From contig NZ_JAJEJR010000001.1 in NCBI RefSeq assembly GCF_021390595.1, positions 682,001-746,000 of the forward strand: DNA of 64,000 nucleotides, written 5' to 3'. This DNA comes from Paraburkholderia sp. HP33-1 (GTDB lineage: Bacteria > Pseudomonadota > Gammaproteobacteria > Burkholderiales > Burkholderiaceae). Below, piece after piece: positions 17,485 through 27,245 of the stretch. Within the stretch, counting starts at the first letter, position 1. Every line of letters starts with the position of its first letter. Made by a program: the position numbers and the translations under genes. The notes beneath the pieces are model-generated. The model was not told where the DNA came from. It worked only from the letters and a program-made list of their open reading frames with translations, and searched no databases.

Positions 17485-18546
17485 ATGATCCTGGTAACAG
17501 GCGGTGCCGGCTTTATTGGCGCCAATTTCGTGCTCGACTGGCTCGATGCGTCTGACGAAGCCGTGCTCAACGTAGACAAGCTGACCTACGCTGGCAACCT
17601 GGGCACGCTGAAGTCGCTACAAGGCAATCCCAAACACATTTTCGCGCGCGTCGACATCTGCGATCGCGCCGCGCTCGACGCGCTGCTGGCCGAACACAAG
17701 CCGCGCGCCGTGCTGCACTTCGCGGCCGAGAGCCATGTGGATCGCTCGATTCACGGTCCGGCCGATTTCGTGCAAACCAACGTGGTCGGCACCTTCACGC
17801 TGCTCGAAGCCACGCGCAGCTACTGGAACACGCTCGGCGAAGCGGAGCGCGCCGCGTTCCGCTTCCTGCACGTGTCGACCGACGAAGTGTTCGGCTCGCT
17901 GTCCGCAACCGATCCGCAGTTCTCCGAAACGACGCCCTATGCGCCGAATAGCCCCTATTCGGCGACCAAGGCGGGTTCGGATCACCTCGTGCGCGCCTAC
18001 CATCACACGTATGGCCTGCCGGTGTTGACCACCAACTGCTCGAACAACTACGGCCCGTACCAGTTCCCCGAAAAGCTGATCCCGCTGATGATCGCCAACG
18101 CGCTCGGCGGCAAGCCGCTGCCGGTGTATGGCGACGGGCAGAACGTGCGCGACTGGCTGTATGTCGGCGACCACTGCAGCGCGATCCGTGAAGTGCTCGC
18201 GCGCGGCACGCCGGGCGAGACGTACAACGTCGGGGGCTGGAACGAGAAGAAGAATCTCGAGGTCGTGCACACGCTGTGCGAGCTGCTCGACCAGCAGCGT
18301 CCGAAGGCCGCCGGTTCGTACCGTGACCAGATCACCTACGTGAAGGATCGTCCCGGCCACGACCGCCGTTACGCGATCGACGCCCGCAAGCTCGAGCGTG
18401 AACTCGGCTGGAAGCCGGCGGAAACGTTCGAGACGGGTCTCGCCAAAACGGTCCAGTGGTATCTCGACAATCAGCAATGGGTCGACGAAGTCGCTTCGGG
18501 CGAATACCGGAAGTGGGTCGAGACCAACTACGCGCAGCGCGCGTAA
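17485..18546 (+). CDS. rmlB: dTDP-glucose 4,6-dehydratase
   Basis: A 353-residue NAD+-dependent dehydratase, second step of dTDP-L-rhamnose synthesis. The cofactor loop is [13 protein letters not shown] at the N-terminus; the catalytic region is [11 protein letters not shown] (Thr, Asp, Glu) with [14 protein letters not shown] giving Tyr and Lys; [17 protein letters not shown] and [17 protein letters not shown] are highly conserved substrate segments. It starts the rmlBACD cluster; 10 bases separate it from rmlA. Confidence 0.97.
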   Translation: MILVTGGAGFIGANFVLDWLDASDEAVLNVDKLTYAGNLGTLKSLQGNPKHIFARVDICDRAALDALLAEHKPRAVLHFAAESHVDRSIHGPADFVQTNVVGTFTLLEATRSYWNTLGEAERAAFRFLHVSTDEVFGSLSATDPQFSETTPYAPNSPYSATKAGSDHLVRAYHHTYGLPVLTTNCSNNYGPYQFPEKLIPLMIANALGGKPLPVYGDGQNVRDWLYVGDHCSAIREVLARGTPGETYNVGGWNEKKNLEVVHTLCELLDQQRPKAAGSYRDQITYVKDRPGHDRRYAIDARKLERELGWKPAETFETGLAKTVQWYLDNQQWVDEVASGEYRKWVETNYAQRA

Positions 18547-18556
18547 AGGCACGGCA

Positions 18557-19450
18557 ATGGCGCGCAAAGGCATTATTCTCGCGGGCGGCTCGGGCACCCG
18601 CCTGTATCCGATCACGCATGTCGTCTCCAAGCAGCTGCTGCCGGTGTACGACAAGCCGATGATCTACTACCCGCTGTCCACGCTGATGGTGGCCGGCATT
18701 CGCGACGTGCTGATCATCTCCACGCCGCAGGACACACCGCGCTTCGAGGCGATGCTCGGCGACGGCAGCCAGTGGGGCATGAACATCCAGTACGCGGTGC
18801 AGCCGTCGCCGGATGGGCTCGCGCAGGCGTTCATCATCGGTCGCGAGTTCGTGAACAACGATCCGTCGGCGCTGATTCTCGGCGACAACATCTTCTACGG
18901 ACACGATCTCGCGAAGCAGCTCGAACACGCCAATGATCAGACCGAAGGCGCCACCGTGTTCGCCTATCACGTGCAGGATCCGGAGCGCTACGGCGTGGTC
19001 GAATTCGACCAGCAGTTCCGCGCCTTGTCGATCGAGGAAAAGCCCGTCAAGCCGCGTTCGAACTACGCGGTCACGGGTCTGTACTTCTACGACAACCAAG
19101 TCTGCGACATCGCGGCCGACATCAAGCCATCGCCGCGCGGCGAGCTCGAAATCACCGACGTGAACTCGCGCTACCTCGCGAACGCGGCGCTCAACGTCGA
19201 GATCATGGGCCGCGGCTATGCGTGGCTCGACACCGGCACGCACGATTCGCTGATCGAAGCCGCGACCTTCATCGCGACGCTGCAGAAGCGCCAGGGTCTG
19301 GTGGTCGCGTGTCCGGAAGAAATTGCGTACCGGCGTCAGTGGATCGACGGCGAGCAGCTGCTCGCGCTCGCCAAACCGCTCGCCAAGAATGCCTACGGGC
19401 AATACCTGCAAAACATTCTCACGGATCAAGTCGCATGGCCATCCAGGTAA
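18557..19450 (+). CDS. rmlA: Glucose-1-phosphate thymidylyltransferase
   Basis: A 297-residue nucleotidyltransferase making dTDP-glucose. It starts [17 protein letters not shown] (nucleotide-binding signature) followed by [29 protein letters not shown] (metal Asp), [17 protein letters not shown] and [20 protein letters not shown] is the second metal site. The gene overlaps the start of rmlC by 16 bases. Family members are feedback-inhibited by dTDP-rhamnose. Confidence 0.97.
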   Translation: MARKGIILAGGSGTRLYPITHVVSKQLLPVYDKPMIYYPLSTLMVAGIRDVLIISTPQDTPRFEAMLGDGSQWGMNIQYAVQPSPDGLAQAFIIGREFVNNDPSALILGDNIFYGHDLAKQLEHANDQTEGATVFAYHVQDPERYGVVEFDQQFRALSIEEKPVKPRSNYAVTGLYFYDNQVCDIAADIKPSPRGELEITDVNSRYLANAALNVEIMGRGYAWLDTGTHDSLIEAATFIATLQKRQGLVVACPEEIAYRRQWIDGEQLLALAKPLAKNAYGQYLQNILTDQVAWPSR

Positions 19451-19986
19451 CGGCAACCGCGCTGCCCGAAGTCAAGATCATCGAGCCGAAGGTGTTCGGC
19501 GATGCGCGCGGCTTCTTCTTCGAAAGCTTCAACGCGCTCGAATTCGCCGAGAAGGTCGAGGCGGGCGTCGAGTTCGTGCAGGACAATCACTCGCGCTCGG
19601 CCAGGGGCGTGCTGCGCGGTCTGCACTATCAGATCCAGCATGCGCAGGGCAAGCTCGTGCGTGTGGTCGAGGGGGAGGTGTTCGACGTCGCCGTCGACAT
19701 CCGCAAGAGTTCGCCGAACTTCGGCAAGTGGGTCGGCGTGACGCTGTCGGTCGAGAACCATCGGCAGCTGTGGGTGCCGCCCGGTTTCGCACACGGCTTC
19801 GTCGTGCTGTCGGAGTCTGCGCAGTTCCTCTACAAGACCACGGATTACTGGTTTCCGGAGCACGAGCGCAGCATCGTGTGGAACGATCCGGCGATCGGCA
19901 TCGAATGGCCGGTCGACTTCGAGCCGCTGCTCGCAGCCAAGGATGCGGCGGGCAAGCGTCTTGCCGACGCCGAAGTCTTCGCCTAA
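19435..19986 (+). CDS. rmlC: dTDP-4-keto-6-deoxyglucose 3,5-epimerase
   Basis: A 183-residue cupin-fold epimerase. The family signature is complete: [35 protein letters not shown] (catalytic His), [37 protein letters not shown] and [20 protein letters not shown] with the catalytic Tyr. The start ATG 19435 lies inside the end of rmlA, typical translational coupling. Confidence 0.97.
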   Translation: MAIQVTATALPEVKIIEPKVFGDARGFFFESFNALEFAEKVEAGVEFVQDNHSRSARGVLRGLHYQIQHAQGKLVRVVEGEVFDVAVDIRKSSPNFGKWVGVTLSVENHRQLWVPPGFAHGFVVLSESAQFLYKTTDYWFPEHERSIVWNDPAIGIEWPVDFEPLLAAKDAAGKRLADAEVFA

Positions 19987-19995
19987 GGGGATCGC

Positions 19996-20922
19996 ATGAG
20001 CGCACACGACGCGAAACGGACCATCCTCGTCACCGGCGTAAATGGCCAGGTCGGCTACGAGCTCGCGCGCACGCTGCAAGGGCTCGGCAACGTGGTTGCG
20101 GTCGACCGCTCGCGGCTCGATCTGTCGAACCTCGAGCAGATTCGCGCGGTGGTGCGCGAGGTGCGTCCCGCGCTGATCGTCAATCCGGCCGCTTATACCG
20201 CGGTCGATAAGGCCGAAGAAGAGCGCGATCTCGCGATGCGCATCAACGGCGAAGCGCCGGGCGTGCTCGCCGAGGAAGCGAAAAAGCTCGGGGCCACGCT
20301 GATCCACTATTCGACCGACTACGTGTTCAACGGCACGAAAGAAGGCGCGTACGTCGAAGACGATCCGACCGATCCGCAGAACGTCTACGGCCGCAGCAAG
20401 CTCGCGGGCGAGCAGGCGATCGCGGCAACCGGCGTCAATCACCTCGTGTTGCGCACGAGTTGGGTGTACGGCACGCGCGGCAAGAACTTTCTGCTGACGA
20501 TGCTACGTCTCGGCGCCGATCGCCCCGAGCTGAAGGTGGTGGCCGACCAGTTCGGCGCGCCCACCTGGTGCAACACGATCGCGACGCTGACCGCGCATCT
20601 GTGTGCGCAGTCCTTCGCCGCCGAAGACGGCGCGAAGTGGTGGAGCGAGCGCTCGGGCATCTATCACCTGTGCGCGGGCGACTCGACGTCGTGGCACGGC
20701 TTCGCGTCGGCGATCTTCGAGCTTTCGGATTTGCCGAACAGGCCGAACACGCTGCCGATTCCCGCCGCGGACTACCCGACGCCGGCCAGGCGCCCAGCCA
20801 ATTCCAGAATGTCGAACGAGAAGCTGGCGCGCGTGTTCGGGCTCGCCGCGCCGCATTGGCGCGACGCGCTTAAGCTGTGTTTGACAGACGGTTTTCCAAA
20901 ATCGCCGGCGGCGCGCGCCTGA
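19996..20922 (+). CDS. rmlD: dTDP-4-dehydrorhamnose reductase
   Basis: A 308-residue NADPH-dependent reductase giving dTDP-L-rhamnose. ILVTGVNGQVGYELAR is the cofactor loop; NPAAYTAVDKAEEE, STDYVFNGTKEGAYVEDD and VYGRSKLAGEQAI (Tyr, Lys) are the catalytic blocks, then LRTSWVYGTRGKNFLLTMLRL and ADQFGAPTW. The SD AAGGGG sits just before the ATG. It completes rmlBACD. Confidence 0.97.
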   Translation: MSAHDAKRTILVTGVNGQVGYELARTLQGLGNVVAVDRSRLDLSNLEQIRAVVREVRPALIVNPAAYTAVDKAEEERDLAMRINGEAPGVLAEEAKKLGATLIHYSTDYVFNGTKEGAYVEDDPTDPQNVYGRSKLAGEQAIAATGVNHLVLRTSWVYGTRGKNFLLTMLRLGADRPELKVVADQFGAPTWCNTIATLTAHLCAQSFAAEDGAKWWSERSGIYHLCAGDSTSWHGFASAIFELSDLPNRPNTLPIPAADYPTPARRPANSRMSNEKLARVFGLAAPHWRDALKLCLTDGFPKSPAARA

Positions 20923-21121
20923 GTCAGGTTTTCAACGCGTGGGTGCGCGAGCGCCAACGTTCCCTGACAATGGTGAAAGGGGGCGGCGTTAGAATGGTGC
21001 ACGACGTGAAGGCGTGCCAGGCGCCGATTCAGCGGTCCATGCGCAGTGAATTGCAAACGTGTACGCCAACCGTGCACTAGCCAGTACGGCCGGGTAATAA
21101 CTACGGTACTGAGAGGGAGCT

Positions 21122-22537
21122 GTGAGTTTGTTACCGATCATTCTTTGCGGCGGAGCGGGATCGCGGCTCTGGCCGGTCTCGCGCGAGTTGCACCCGAAAC
21201 CTTTCATTCGTCTTGCGGACGGCGAAAGCCTGCTGCAGAAAGCGTTCCTGCGCGCGGTCGCGTTGCCCGGCGTGAAGGAAGTGCTGACGGTCACCAACCG
21301 TGAGTTGTTCTTCAAGACCGAAGACGATTTCCGCGAGGTGAATCGCAAGAACATCGCGACTTCGTTCATTCTCGAACCGTTCGGCCGCAACACGGCCGCG
21401 GCGGTCGCCACGGCGGCCTTGCACACGGCGAAGGCGCACGGCGAAGACACGGTGATGCTGGTGCTCGCCGCCGATCATCTGATTGCGGATCAAACCGCGT
21501 TCGCGGCAGCGGTCGCGCGTGCGCAGACGCTTGCGCAGGCCGGCAATGTGGTCACCTTCGGCATGCATCCGGACACGCCCGAAACCGGCTACGGCTATAT
21601 CGAAGCCGATGGAGAGCGGGTCGTGCGCTTCGTCGAGAAGCCGTCGCTGGAGAAGGCCCGCGAGTATCTGGCGTCGGGCAAGTTCGTGTGGAACTCGGGC
21701 ATGTTCTGCTTCACCGCGGGCACGATCCTGAAGGAAATGCGCGAGCACTGTCCGGACATTCTCGATGCCGCGGCCGAATGCATGGACAAGTCGCCGTCCG
21801 CCGCGGGCAAGACCGGCGCGCAGGTGCGTCTCGAGCCGGGCAGCTTCGGCGCGGTGCCGGAGCTGTCGTTCGACTACGCGGTGATGGAGAAGTGCGAGCA
21901 CGCGGCGGTCGTGTGCTGCGACCTCGGCTGGACCGACGTCGGGTCGTGGACCGCGCTCTCGGATCTGTCGCCGGCCGATGCGAGCGGCAACCGCGTCGAA
22001 GGCGAGGCGCTGCTCGTCGACGTGAAGAACTCATATCTGCGCAGCGGCGGGCGCCTGATCGGCGCGGTCGGCGTGGACAACCTGATCGTGATAGACACGC
22101 CCGACGCGCTGCTCGTCGCGCACAAGGATCGCGCGCAGGACGTGAAGCAGATTTTCACGGAGCTGAAGTCGCGCGGCCACGAGACGTACAAGGTGCATCG
22201 CACCGTGCATCGGCCGTGGGGCACGTACTCGGTGCTCGAAGAGGGGCCGCGCTTCAAGATCAAGCGCATCGAGGTGAAGCCGGGCGCGAGCCTGAGCCTG
22301 CAGATGCATCATCACCGCAACGAGCATTGGGTCGTGGTGAGCGGCATGGCCAAGGTCGTCAACGGCGAGAGGGAGTTCTTCGTGTCGACCAACGAGTCGA
22401 CCTACATCCCGGCGGGCCACAAACATCGCCTCGAAAATCCGGGCGTCGTCGAACTCGTGATGATCGAAGTGCAAAGCGGCGAATATCTGGGCGAAGATGA
22501 CATCGTTCGCTTCGAAGACATTTACGGACGTACTTGA
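21122..22537 (+). CDS. manC: Bifunctional mannose-1-phosphate guanylyltransferase / mannose-6-phosphate isomerase
   Basis: A 471-residue type II enzyme. The N-terminal transferase domain begins with the pyrophosphorylase motif LCGGAGSRLWPVSRELHPKPF; FVEKPSLEKA is the sugar-binding box near residue 168. The C-terminal cupin isomerase domain starts around residue 355 with HRPWGTYSVLEEG, then the metal motif QMHHHRNEHWVVVSG. A GTG start is supported by GAGGGAGC directly upstream. It supplies GDP-mannose for mannose or D-rhamnose residues. The stop precedes wzm by one base. Confidence 0.95.
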   Translation: MSLLPIILCGGAGSRLWPVSRELHPKPFIRLADGESLLQKAFLRAVALPGVKEVLTVTNRELFFKTEDDFREVNRKNIATSFILEPFGRNTAAAVATAALHTAKAHGEDTVMLVLAADHLIADQTAFAAAVARAQTLAQAGNVVTFGMHPDTPETGYGYIEADGERVVRFVEKPSLEKAREYLASGKFVWNSGMFCFTAGTILKEMREHCPDILDAAAECMDKSPSAAGKTGAQVRLEPGSFGAVPELSFDYAVMEKCEHAAVVCCDLGWTDVGSWTALSDLSPADASGNRVEGEALLVDVKNSYLRSGGRLIGAVGVDNLIVIDTPDALLVAHKDRAQDVKQIFTELKSRGHETYKVHRTVHRPWGTYSVLEEGPRFKIKRIEVKPGASLSLQMHHHRNEHWVVVSGMAKVVNGEREFFVSTNESTYIPAGHKHRLENPGVVELVMIEVQSGEYLGEDDIVRFEDIYGRT

Positions 22538-22538
22538 G

Positions 22539-23357
22539 ATGGATATCAGTTTTACCAACGACACGGAAGACCTGACACGTCACAACGAGCACGACGACCT
22601 GCTGGTCGGCATGAAGGCGGTGCGGGTCTGGGGCACGCTCGGCTGGCACGACATCCGGCAGCGTTATCGCCGTTCGGTGCTCGGGCCGTTCTGGTTCACG
22701 CTCAGCACGATCATCATGGTGGTCGTGCTCGGCGCGTTGTATTCGACGCTGCTGCACCAGGACATCGCAGACTATCTTCCGTATCTCGCGGTCGGTCTCG
22801 TCGTGTGGGCGTATCTGGCGTCGGTTGCCAACGAGGGCTGCATGGCCTTTATCGGCTCGGCCTATCTGATCAAGCAGATCAGGTTGCCGCTCACCGTGCA
22901 CGTGTGCCGCATCGCGTGGCGCAACTTCGTGATCCTGCTGCATAGCCTGCCGGTCGTCGTCGTGCTGCTGCTCCTGTTCGGTCACTGGCCGGGCTGGGAA
23001 ATCGTGCTGGTGCCGTTCGCACTCGTGATCCTGCTGCTGCACGGCGTGTGGCTTGGCGTCACGCTCGGCGTGCTGTGTGCGCGCTTTCGCGACATTCCGC
23101 CGATCGTCACGAACCTGATCCAGGTCGTGTTCTTCTTCACGCCGGTCATGTGGTCGCCGGAAATCCTGAAAGACCGCGCATGGGTCGCCGAATACAACCC
23201 GCTCTATCACCTGATCGAAACGGTGCGCGCACCGCTCACCGGCCGCCCGACCCACTGGGAGACGTGGGCGTGGTCGATTGGCCTGCTGATCGTCGGCTTT
23301 GCGTTCGCGCAGATCCTGATGAAGCGTTTCCGTAATCGCGTTCCTTACTGGCTTTGA
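22539..23357 (+). CDS. wzm: O-antigen/polysaccharide ABC transporter permease
   Basis: A 272-residue ABC-2 type permease with six predicted membrane helices, e.g. around VVVLGALYSTLL, LPVVVVLLLLFGHW and VILLLHGVWLGVTLGVLC. The cytoplasmic helix WHDIRQRYRRSVLGPFW and VVFFFTPVMWSPEIL are hallmarks of Wzm/KpsM permeases that export undecaprenyl-PP-linked O-polysaccharide. One base separates it from manC and one from wzt, so the export pair is co-expressed with precursor genes. Confidence 0.93.
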   Translation: MDISFTNDTEDLTRHNEHDDLLVGMKAVRVWGTLGWHDIRQRYRRSVLGPFWFTLSTIIMVVVLGALYSTLLHQDIADYLPYLAVGLVVWAYLASVANEGCMAFIGSAYLIKQIRLPLTVHVCRIAWRNFVILLHSLPVVVVLLLLFGHWPGWEIVLVPFALVILLLHGVWLGVTLGVLCARFRDIPPIVTNLIQVVFFFTPVMWSPEILKDRAWVAEYNPLYHLIETVRAPLTGRPTHWETWAWSIGLLIVGFAFAQILMKRFRNRVPYWL

Positions 23358-23358
23358 T

Positions 23359-24138
23359 ATGGTGAGTTCTTCATCGATAGTCGCTCGTAACATCTCCGTC
23401 GAATTTCCGATTTACGAGAACTCGCATCGCTCGCTGAAAAAGGCGGTGCTCAATCTCACGACGGGCGGCCGGATCGGCCAGGACGCGGGTCGCCATGCGG
23501 TCGTCCGCGCGATCGACGACCTGAGCTTCACCTTCAGCGAAGGCGAGCGCATCGGCCTGATCGGCCACAACGGCTCGGGCAAGACGACGCTCCTGCGCAC
23601 GCTGTCGGGCGTCTATGCGCCGGTGCGCGGCGAACTGAAGGTGCAGGGCAAGATCGCGTCGCTGCTCGACGTGTCGATGGGCCTCGACCCCGACGCGACC
23701 GGCTTCGAAAACATCTATCTGCGCGGCATTCTCGACGGGCTGAAGCCCGCGCGCATCCGCAGCAAGATCGACGAGATCGCCGACTTCAGCGAGCTCGGCG
23801 ACTACCTGAATCTGCCGGTGCGCACCTATTCGAGCGGGATGATGCTGCGCCTCGCATTCGCGATCTCGACGAGCGTCGAAGCCGACATCCTGATCATGGA
23901 CGAATGGCTGAGCGTCGGTGACGCCGAGTTCAGCGTGAAGGCGGCCGAGCGTCTGGAAGGCCTCGTCGGCAAGGCGTCGCTGCTGGTGGTGGCGTCGCAC
24001 GATCCGTCGCTGGTTGCGCGCGTATGCAACCGCAAGATCTCGATGGAGCACGGCAGGATGGTCGCCGACGAACCCGTGCTGCCGCCGGAAGAATCCGACG
24101 AGCCTCTCGTCAGCCACGCCGCGCAGTTGCCGCACTGA
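23359..24138 (+). CDS. wzt: O-antigen/polysaccharide ABC transporter ATPase (short form)
   Basis: A 259-residue ATPase. Walker A GHNGSGKTT (69-77), the signature YSSGMMLRL (157-165), Walker B ILIMDEWLSVGD (177-188) and the switch His in VASHDPSL are intact. The N-terminal FPIYENSHRSLKK matches Wzt/KpsT proteins. Unlike the E. coli O8/O9a type, there is no C-terminal carbohydrate-binding domain of about 150 residues, so export should not require recognition of a terminal cap by Wzt. Confidence 0.93.
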   Translation: MVSSSSIVARNISVEFPIYENSHRSLKKAVLNLTTGGRIGQDAGRHAVVRAIDDLSFTFSEGERIGLIGHNGSGKTTLLRTLSGVYAPVRGELKVQGKIASLLDVSMGLDPDATGFENIYLRGILDGLKPARIRSKIDEIADFSELGDYLNLPVRTYSSGMMLRLAFAISTSVEADILIMDEWLSVGDAEFSVKAAERLEGLVGKASLLVVASHDPSLVARVCNRKISMEHGRMVADEPVLPPEESDEPLVSHAAQLPH

Positions 24139-24288
24139 GCACGCAAGCGCGCGGCCGGCGCGGCGCGTGGCGCGCTGCCTCCGGCCTGCGCGCCGACCCG
24201 CGGCGTGCGCCGTGCGAGCGCCAGGCCAGTCCCGCAGTTCAGCAAAACCCTCGTGGCAGACCCCGAGGCGTAACAAGGTTCGAATTTG

Positions 24289-25671
24289 ATGCGAGCTAAC
24301 CACCCATTTCTGCGCTACTCCGAATCCCTGCTCGTGCGTCAGCCGTTTCGCACTCTGAAGGGTTTCGCGGGCGGCTATATCGCGTATCCGATTGCGGAGA
24401 ACGCCGAAAAGCGCAATGTGCGCCCGAAAATCCGCGAGCTGCGCGAACATTATTCGCTGCCGATGCCGCATCGCCGCCGCATCGCACTCGAACGGCTCGT
24501 GGCCACGCTCGAATTCGCCGGCGCGAACGTGCCTTACTATCGCGACCTGTTCCAGTCGAAGCAGTTCGACCCCGCGAAGGTCAAGGACGACCCGCGCTAT
24601 CTGGAAGAGCTGCCCTATCTGACCAAGGACATCATCCGCGAGCAGGGACCGCGTCTGCTGTCGGGACCGCTCGTGGCGGGCCAGCACCACGCGTGCAAGA
24701 CCGGCGGCTCGACCGGGCTCTCCACGACGATCTACTACGACCAGGAAGGCGCGGACTATTCGTCGGCGGTCACCAACTATTGTCGCGAGCGGATCGGCAA
24801 GCTGCGCCATCGCTCGGAGCTGCACTTCGCGTGCCGTTTCCCCGATCAGGTCATGCCCGAATGGCCGTCGCGCGAAGACTTCAAATGCTTCGCGATGAAT
24901 CGCAGCAACATCTTCTTCGACCGTATCGACGATCAGGGCCTCGAGGAAATGTGGCGCACGCTGAAGCGTCGCCGGCCGTATCTCGCCCACTCGCATCCGT
25001 CGACCATGTACGCGCTCGCCTGCTACGTGCAGCGCAAGTACGGCGGCGGCAAGGCGTTCCAGGTGTTCGAGTCGAGCGGCGAGCTGCTCGAGCCGCATGC
25101 GCGCGAGATGATCGCCAAGGCGTTGCGCTGCCGCGTGATCGACCGCTACGGCCTCGCCGAGCTCGGCGTGATGGCCTACGAGCTCGACGGTCACGAAGGC
25201 GGCTTCCAGATCCTCGAATCGGAAGGCTGGCCGGAAAGCCGCGTCGCACCGGACAATCCCGACGGCGCGCATGAGCTCGTGTTCACCGGTTTCCGCAACA
25301 GGCTGATGCCGTTGATCCGCTACACGACCGGCGACCTCGCGCGCGTGCAGGAAACGCAGAAGGGCTTCTTCCTGACCGACGTGGTCGGCCGGATTCATGA
25401 CGTCGTGCCGATCAACGGCGTCGCGCATCCGACGCACCACATCCAGGACATGCTCGATCACCGCGTCGGCGGAATCCAGGAATTCCAGATCGATCTGCGC
25501 ACGACGCCGCCAACTTTGCGCATCGTGCTCGAACCGCACGCGAATGCCGACGACACGACCGCGAAGCTGCGCCACTTCTGGCAGGATGCGTTCACGATCG
25601 CCTACGTCGGTCACGACGACTTCGTGCGGGTGGGCAGCCGGGCCAAATTCCGTCACGTGGTGAGCGCATGA
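24289..25671 (+). CDS. CapK/PaaK-like adenylate-forming enzyme of polysaccharide loci
   Basis: A 460-residue protein of the phenylacetate-CoA ligase-like (CapK) family. KTGGSTGLSTTIYYDQ (near residue 140) is the nucleotide P-loop; RYGLAELGVMAYE is the acyl-binding A5 box and RLMPLIRYTTGDLA the A7/A8 region, followed by HDVVPINGVAHPTHHIQDML in the lid. Such genes occur in capsule and O-antigen clusters, where they are thought to activate an acyl or amino-acyl group for glycan modification. Its stop overlaps the next gene as ATGA. Substrate unknown. Confidence 0.8.
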   Translation: MRANHPFLRYSESLLVRQPFRTLKGFAGGYIAYPIAENAEKRNVRPKIRELREHYSLPMPHRRRIALERLVATLEFAGANVPYYRDLFQSKQFDPAKVKDDPRYLEELPYLTKDIIREQGPRLLSGPLVAGQHHACKTGGSTGLSTTIYYDQEGADYSSAVTNYCRERIGKLRHRSELHFACRFPDQVMPEWPSREDFKCFAMNRSNIFFDRIDDQGLEEMWRTLKRRRPYLAHSHPSTMYALACYVQRKYGGGKAFQVFESSGELLEPHAREMIAKALRCRVIDRYGLAELGVMAYELDGHEGGFQILESEGWPESRVAPDNPDGAHELVFTGFRNRLMPLIRYTTGDLARVQETQKGFFLTDVVGRIHDVVPINGVAHPTHHIQDMLDHRVGGIQEFQIDLRTTPPTLRIVLEPHANADDTTAKLRHFWQDAFTIAYVGHDDFVRVGSRAKFRHVVSA

Positions 25672-27245
25672 TCGGCGTCGCGTTTCCCGACGCGCGCGCC
25701 GATGCCGGCCAGTACGTGCTGGCGGCGCTGCGTCGCTCGGTCAGCGTCACGCAGGCACAGGCGATCACGCGCAACATGCTGCACGAGATCGCGCCCGACG
25801 TCGTGGTCGCCGTCGACGCGCCCGATGCATGGAGCGCGGACCTGATCGCGTTCGTAGAGACGCGGCCGCGCAAGCTGATCGTGTTCGGCCATATGCCGAT
25901 CGCGCTCGCGAACTATCTGCGCTACCGGCCCTCGGCGTTGCCGCCTGAACTCGCGGAGGCGAGCCGCAGTGCCTCGGCGCCTTCCTTCGAAGCCCGCGAA
26001 AGCGCGGCGGCGGTGCGTTACGGCGCGCGCGCACAGACGCTCGGCGGCGCGGCGTGGCATCGCCCGTTCGAGCGCTTCGATTTCACCGACGAATGGAACA
26101 ATCTCGGCTACGGCGCGATTCGCGCCGATGGCTCGATCTGGGCGCTCGCGCAAGCGGCTGAAGTGCCCGCCGAAGCGGAACTGGCTTCGGTCGTCGTGAA
26201 CGGCGAGCGGCAGTTCGCCTACGCGGCGCTGTGGGAAGCCGGCGCATCGGGCGTGTTGTGGTTCAACCGGCCGGTCGGCCCGTGCGATTCGTTCGAATGG
26301 CGCCTCGTCGAGCAGTTTCTGTCGGGCTACCGGCCCGATGCGCTGCCGTGTCAGCCGGTGCTGAGCGAACTGCCTTGGGGCTACGACGCGGCGATCACGT
26401 CGCGGCTCGACTGCGACGAGGACGTCGAATCGGCGCGTCCGCTGTGGCAGGCGTACCGGCGTCTCGGTGTACCGTTCACGCTCGCCGTGCACACGCAGAA
26501 CCTGCAACGCGGCGGCCAGCACGACATCCTGCGCGAGCTGCTTGCCGACCGGCAGCAGGGTGCGGTGCTGTCGCACACGGCCACGCACTCGCCGAACTGG
26601 GGCGGCAGTTACGACACCGCGATCGCGGAAGGCGTGCAATCGGCCGAGCTGCTCGAACGCGCGACCGGCGTGCCGGTGCGCTACGCGGTCTCGCCGTTTC
26701 ACCAGTCGCCGCCGTACGCGATGCGCGGCCTCGTCGATGCGGGCTACGCGGGCTGCATCGGCGGCATCATCCGCAACGATCCGGAGTTCCTGAGCGCGCG
26801 TGGCGGCGCGTTGGCGGGGTTGCCGGCGGGTTTCGTCGGCCATAGCCAGCAGTGCATGCTGCACGGCGACTGCATGCTGAAAGACGGCGATCCGCTCGCG
26901 GTCTTCAAGCAGGCCTTCGACTACGCGTATGCGACCAACACGCTGTTCGGCTATCTCGACCATCCGTTCTCCGAGCGATACGCATACGGCTGGTCCGACG
27001 AGGCGGCGCGCATCGACGCGCATGAGCAGTTCATCGCCTACATCCGTGGCAAGGCGCAACGGCCGCTATTCCTGCACGAGGAAGCCGCGCTCGATTTCCT
27101 GCGCTTCCGGTCGCTTGCGCAGATCGTCGAACACGACGGCGCATGGCGCGTCGTCACGCCATTTGCCGACACGACGCCGCTCTCGCTCGGCGTCGAGTTC
27201 CGGGGCGCTCATACCAAGGTCGAGGCGGGGAAAGCACTGCAATGA
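25668..27245 (+). CDS. Two-domain protein with NodB-like polysaccharide deacetylase region
   Basis: A 525-residue protein. The first 200 residues form an unassigned alpha/beta domain. From about residue 235 the NodB-homology fold is visible: ITSRLDCDEDVES (motif 1, catalytic/metal Asp), LSHTATHSPNW (motif 2, SHTxxH metal histidines) and AVSPFHQSPP (motif 3-like). No signal peptide is present, so it may act in the cytoplasm on a lipid-linked precursor. It is translationally coupled to both neighbours (ATGA at each end), tying it to the CapK-like enzyme and WecB. De-N-acetylation followed by re-acylation is a plausible joint function, but is inference. Confidence 0.7.
   Translation: MIGVAFPDARADAGQYVLAALRRSVSVTQAQAITRNMLHEIAPDVVVAVDAPDAWSADLIAFVETRPRKLIVFGHMPIALANYLRYRPSALPPELAEASRSASAPSFEARESAAAVRYGARAQTLGGAAWHRPFERFDFTDEWNNLGYGAIRADGSIWALAQAAEVPAEAELASVVVNGERQFAYAALWEAGASGVLWFNRPVGPCDSFEWRLVEQFLSGYRPDALPCQPVLSELPWGYDAAITSRLDCDEDVESARPLWQAYRRLGVPFTLAVHTQNLQRGGQHDILRELLADRQQGAVLSHTATHSPNWGGSYDTAIAEGVQSAELLERATGVPVRYAVSPFHQSPPYAMRGLVDAGYAGCIGGIIRNDPEFLSARGGALAGLPAGFVGHSQQCMLHGDCMLKDGDPLAVFKQAFDYAYATNTLFGYLDHPFSERYAYGWSDEAARIDAHEQFIAYIRGKAQRPLFLHEEAALDFLRFRSLAQIVEHDGAWRVVTPFADTTPLSLGVEFRGAHTKVEAGKALQ

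Noticed and set aside
23371..25656. A 761-codon minus-strand frame across wzt and the CapK-like gene
   Set aside because: Spans two real genes on the opposite strand in the codon phase where GC bias removes stops; no protein features.
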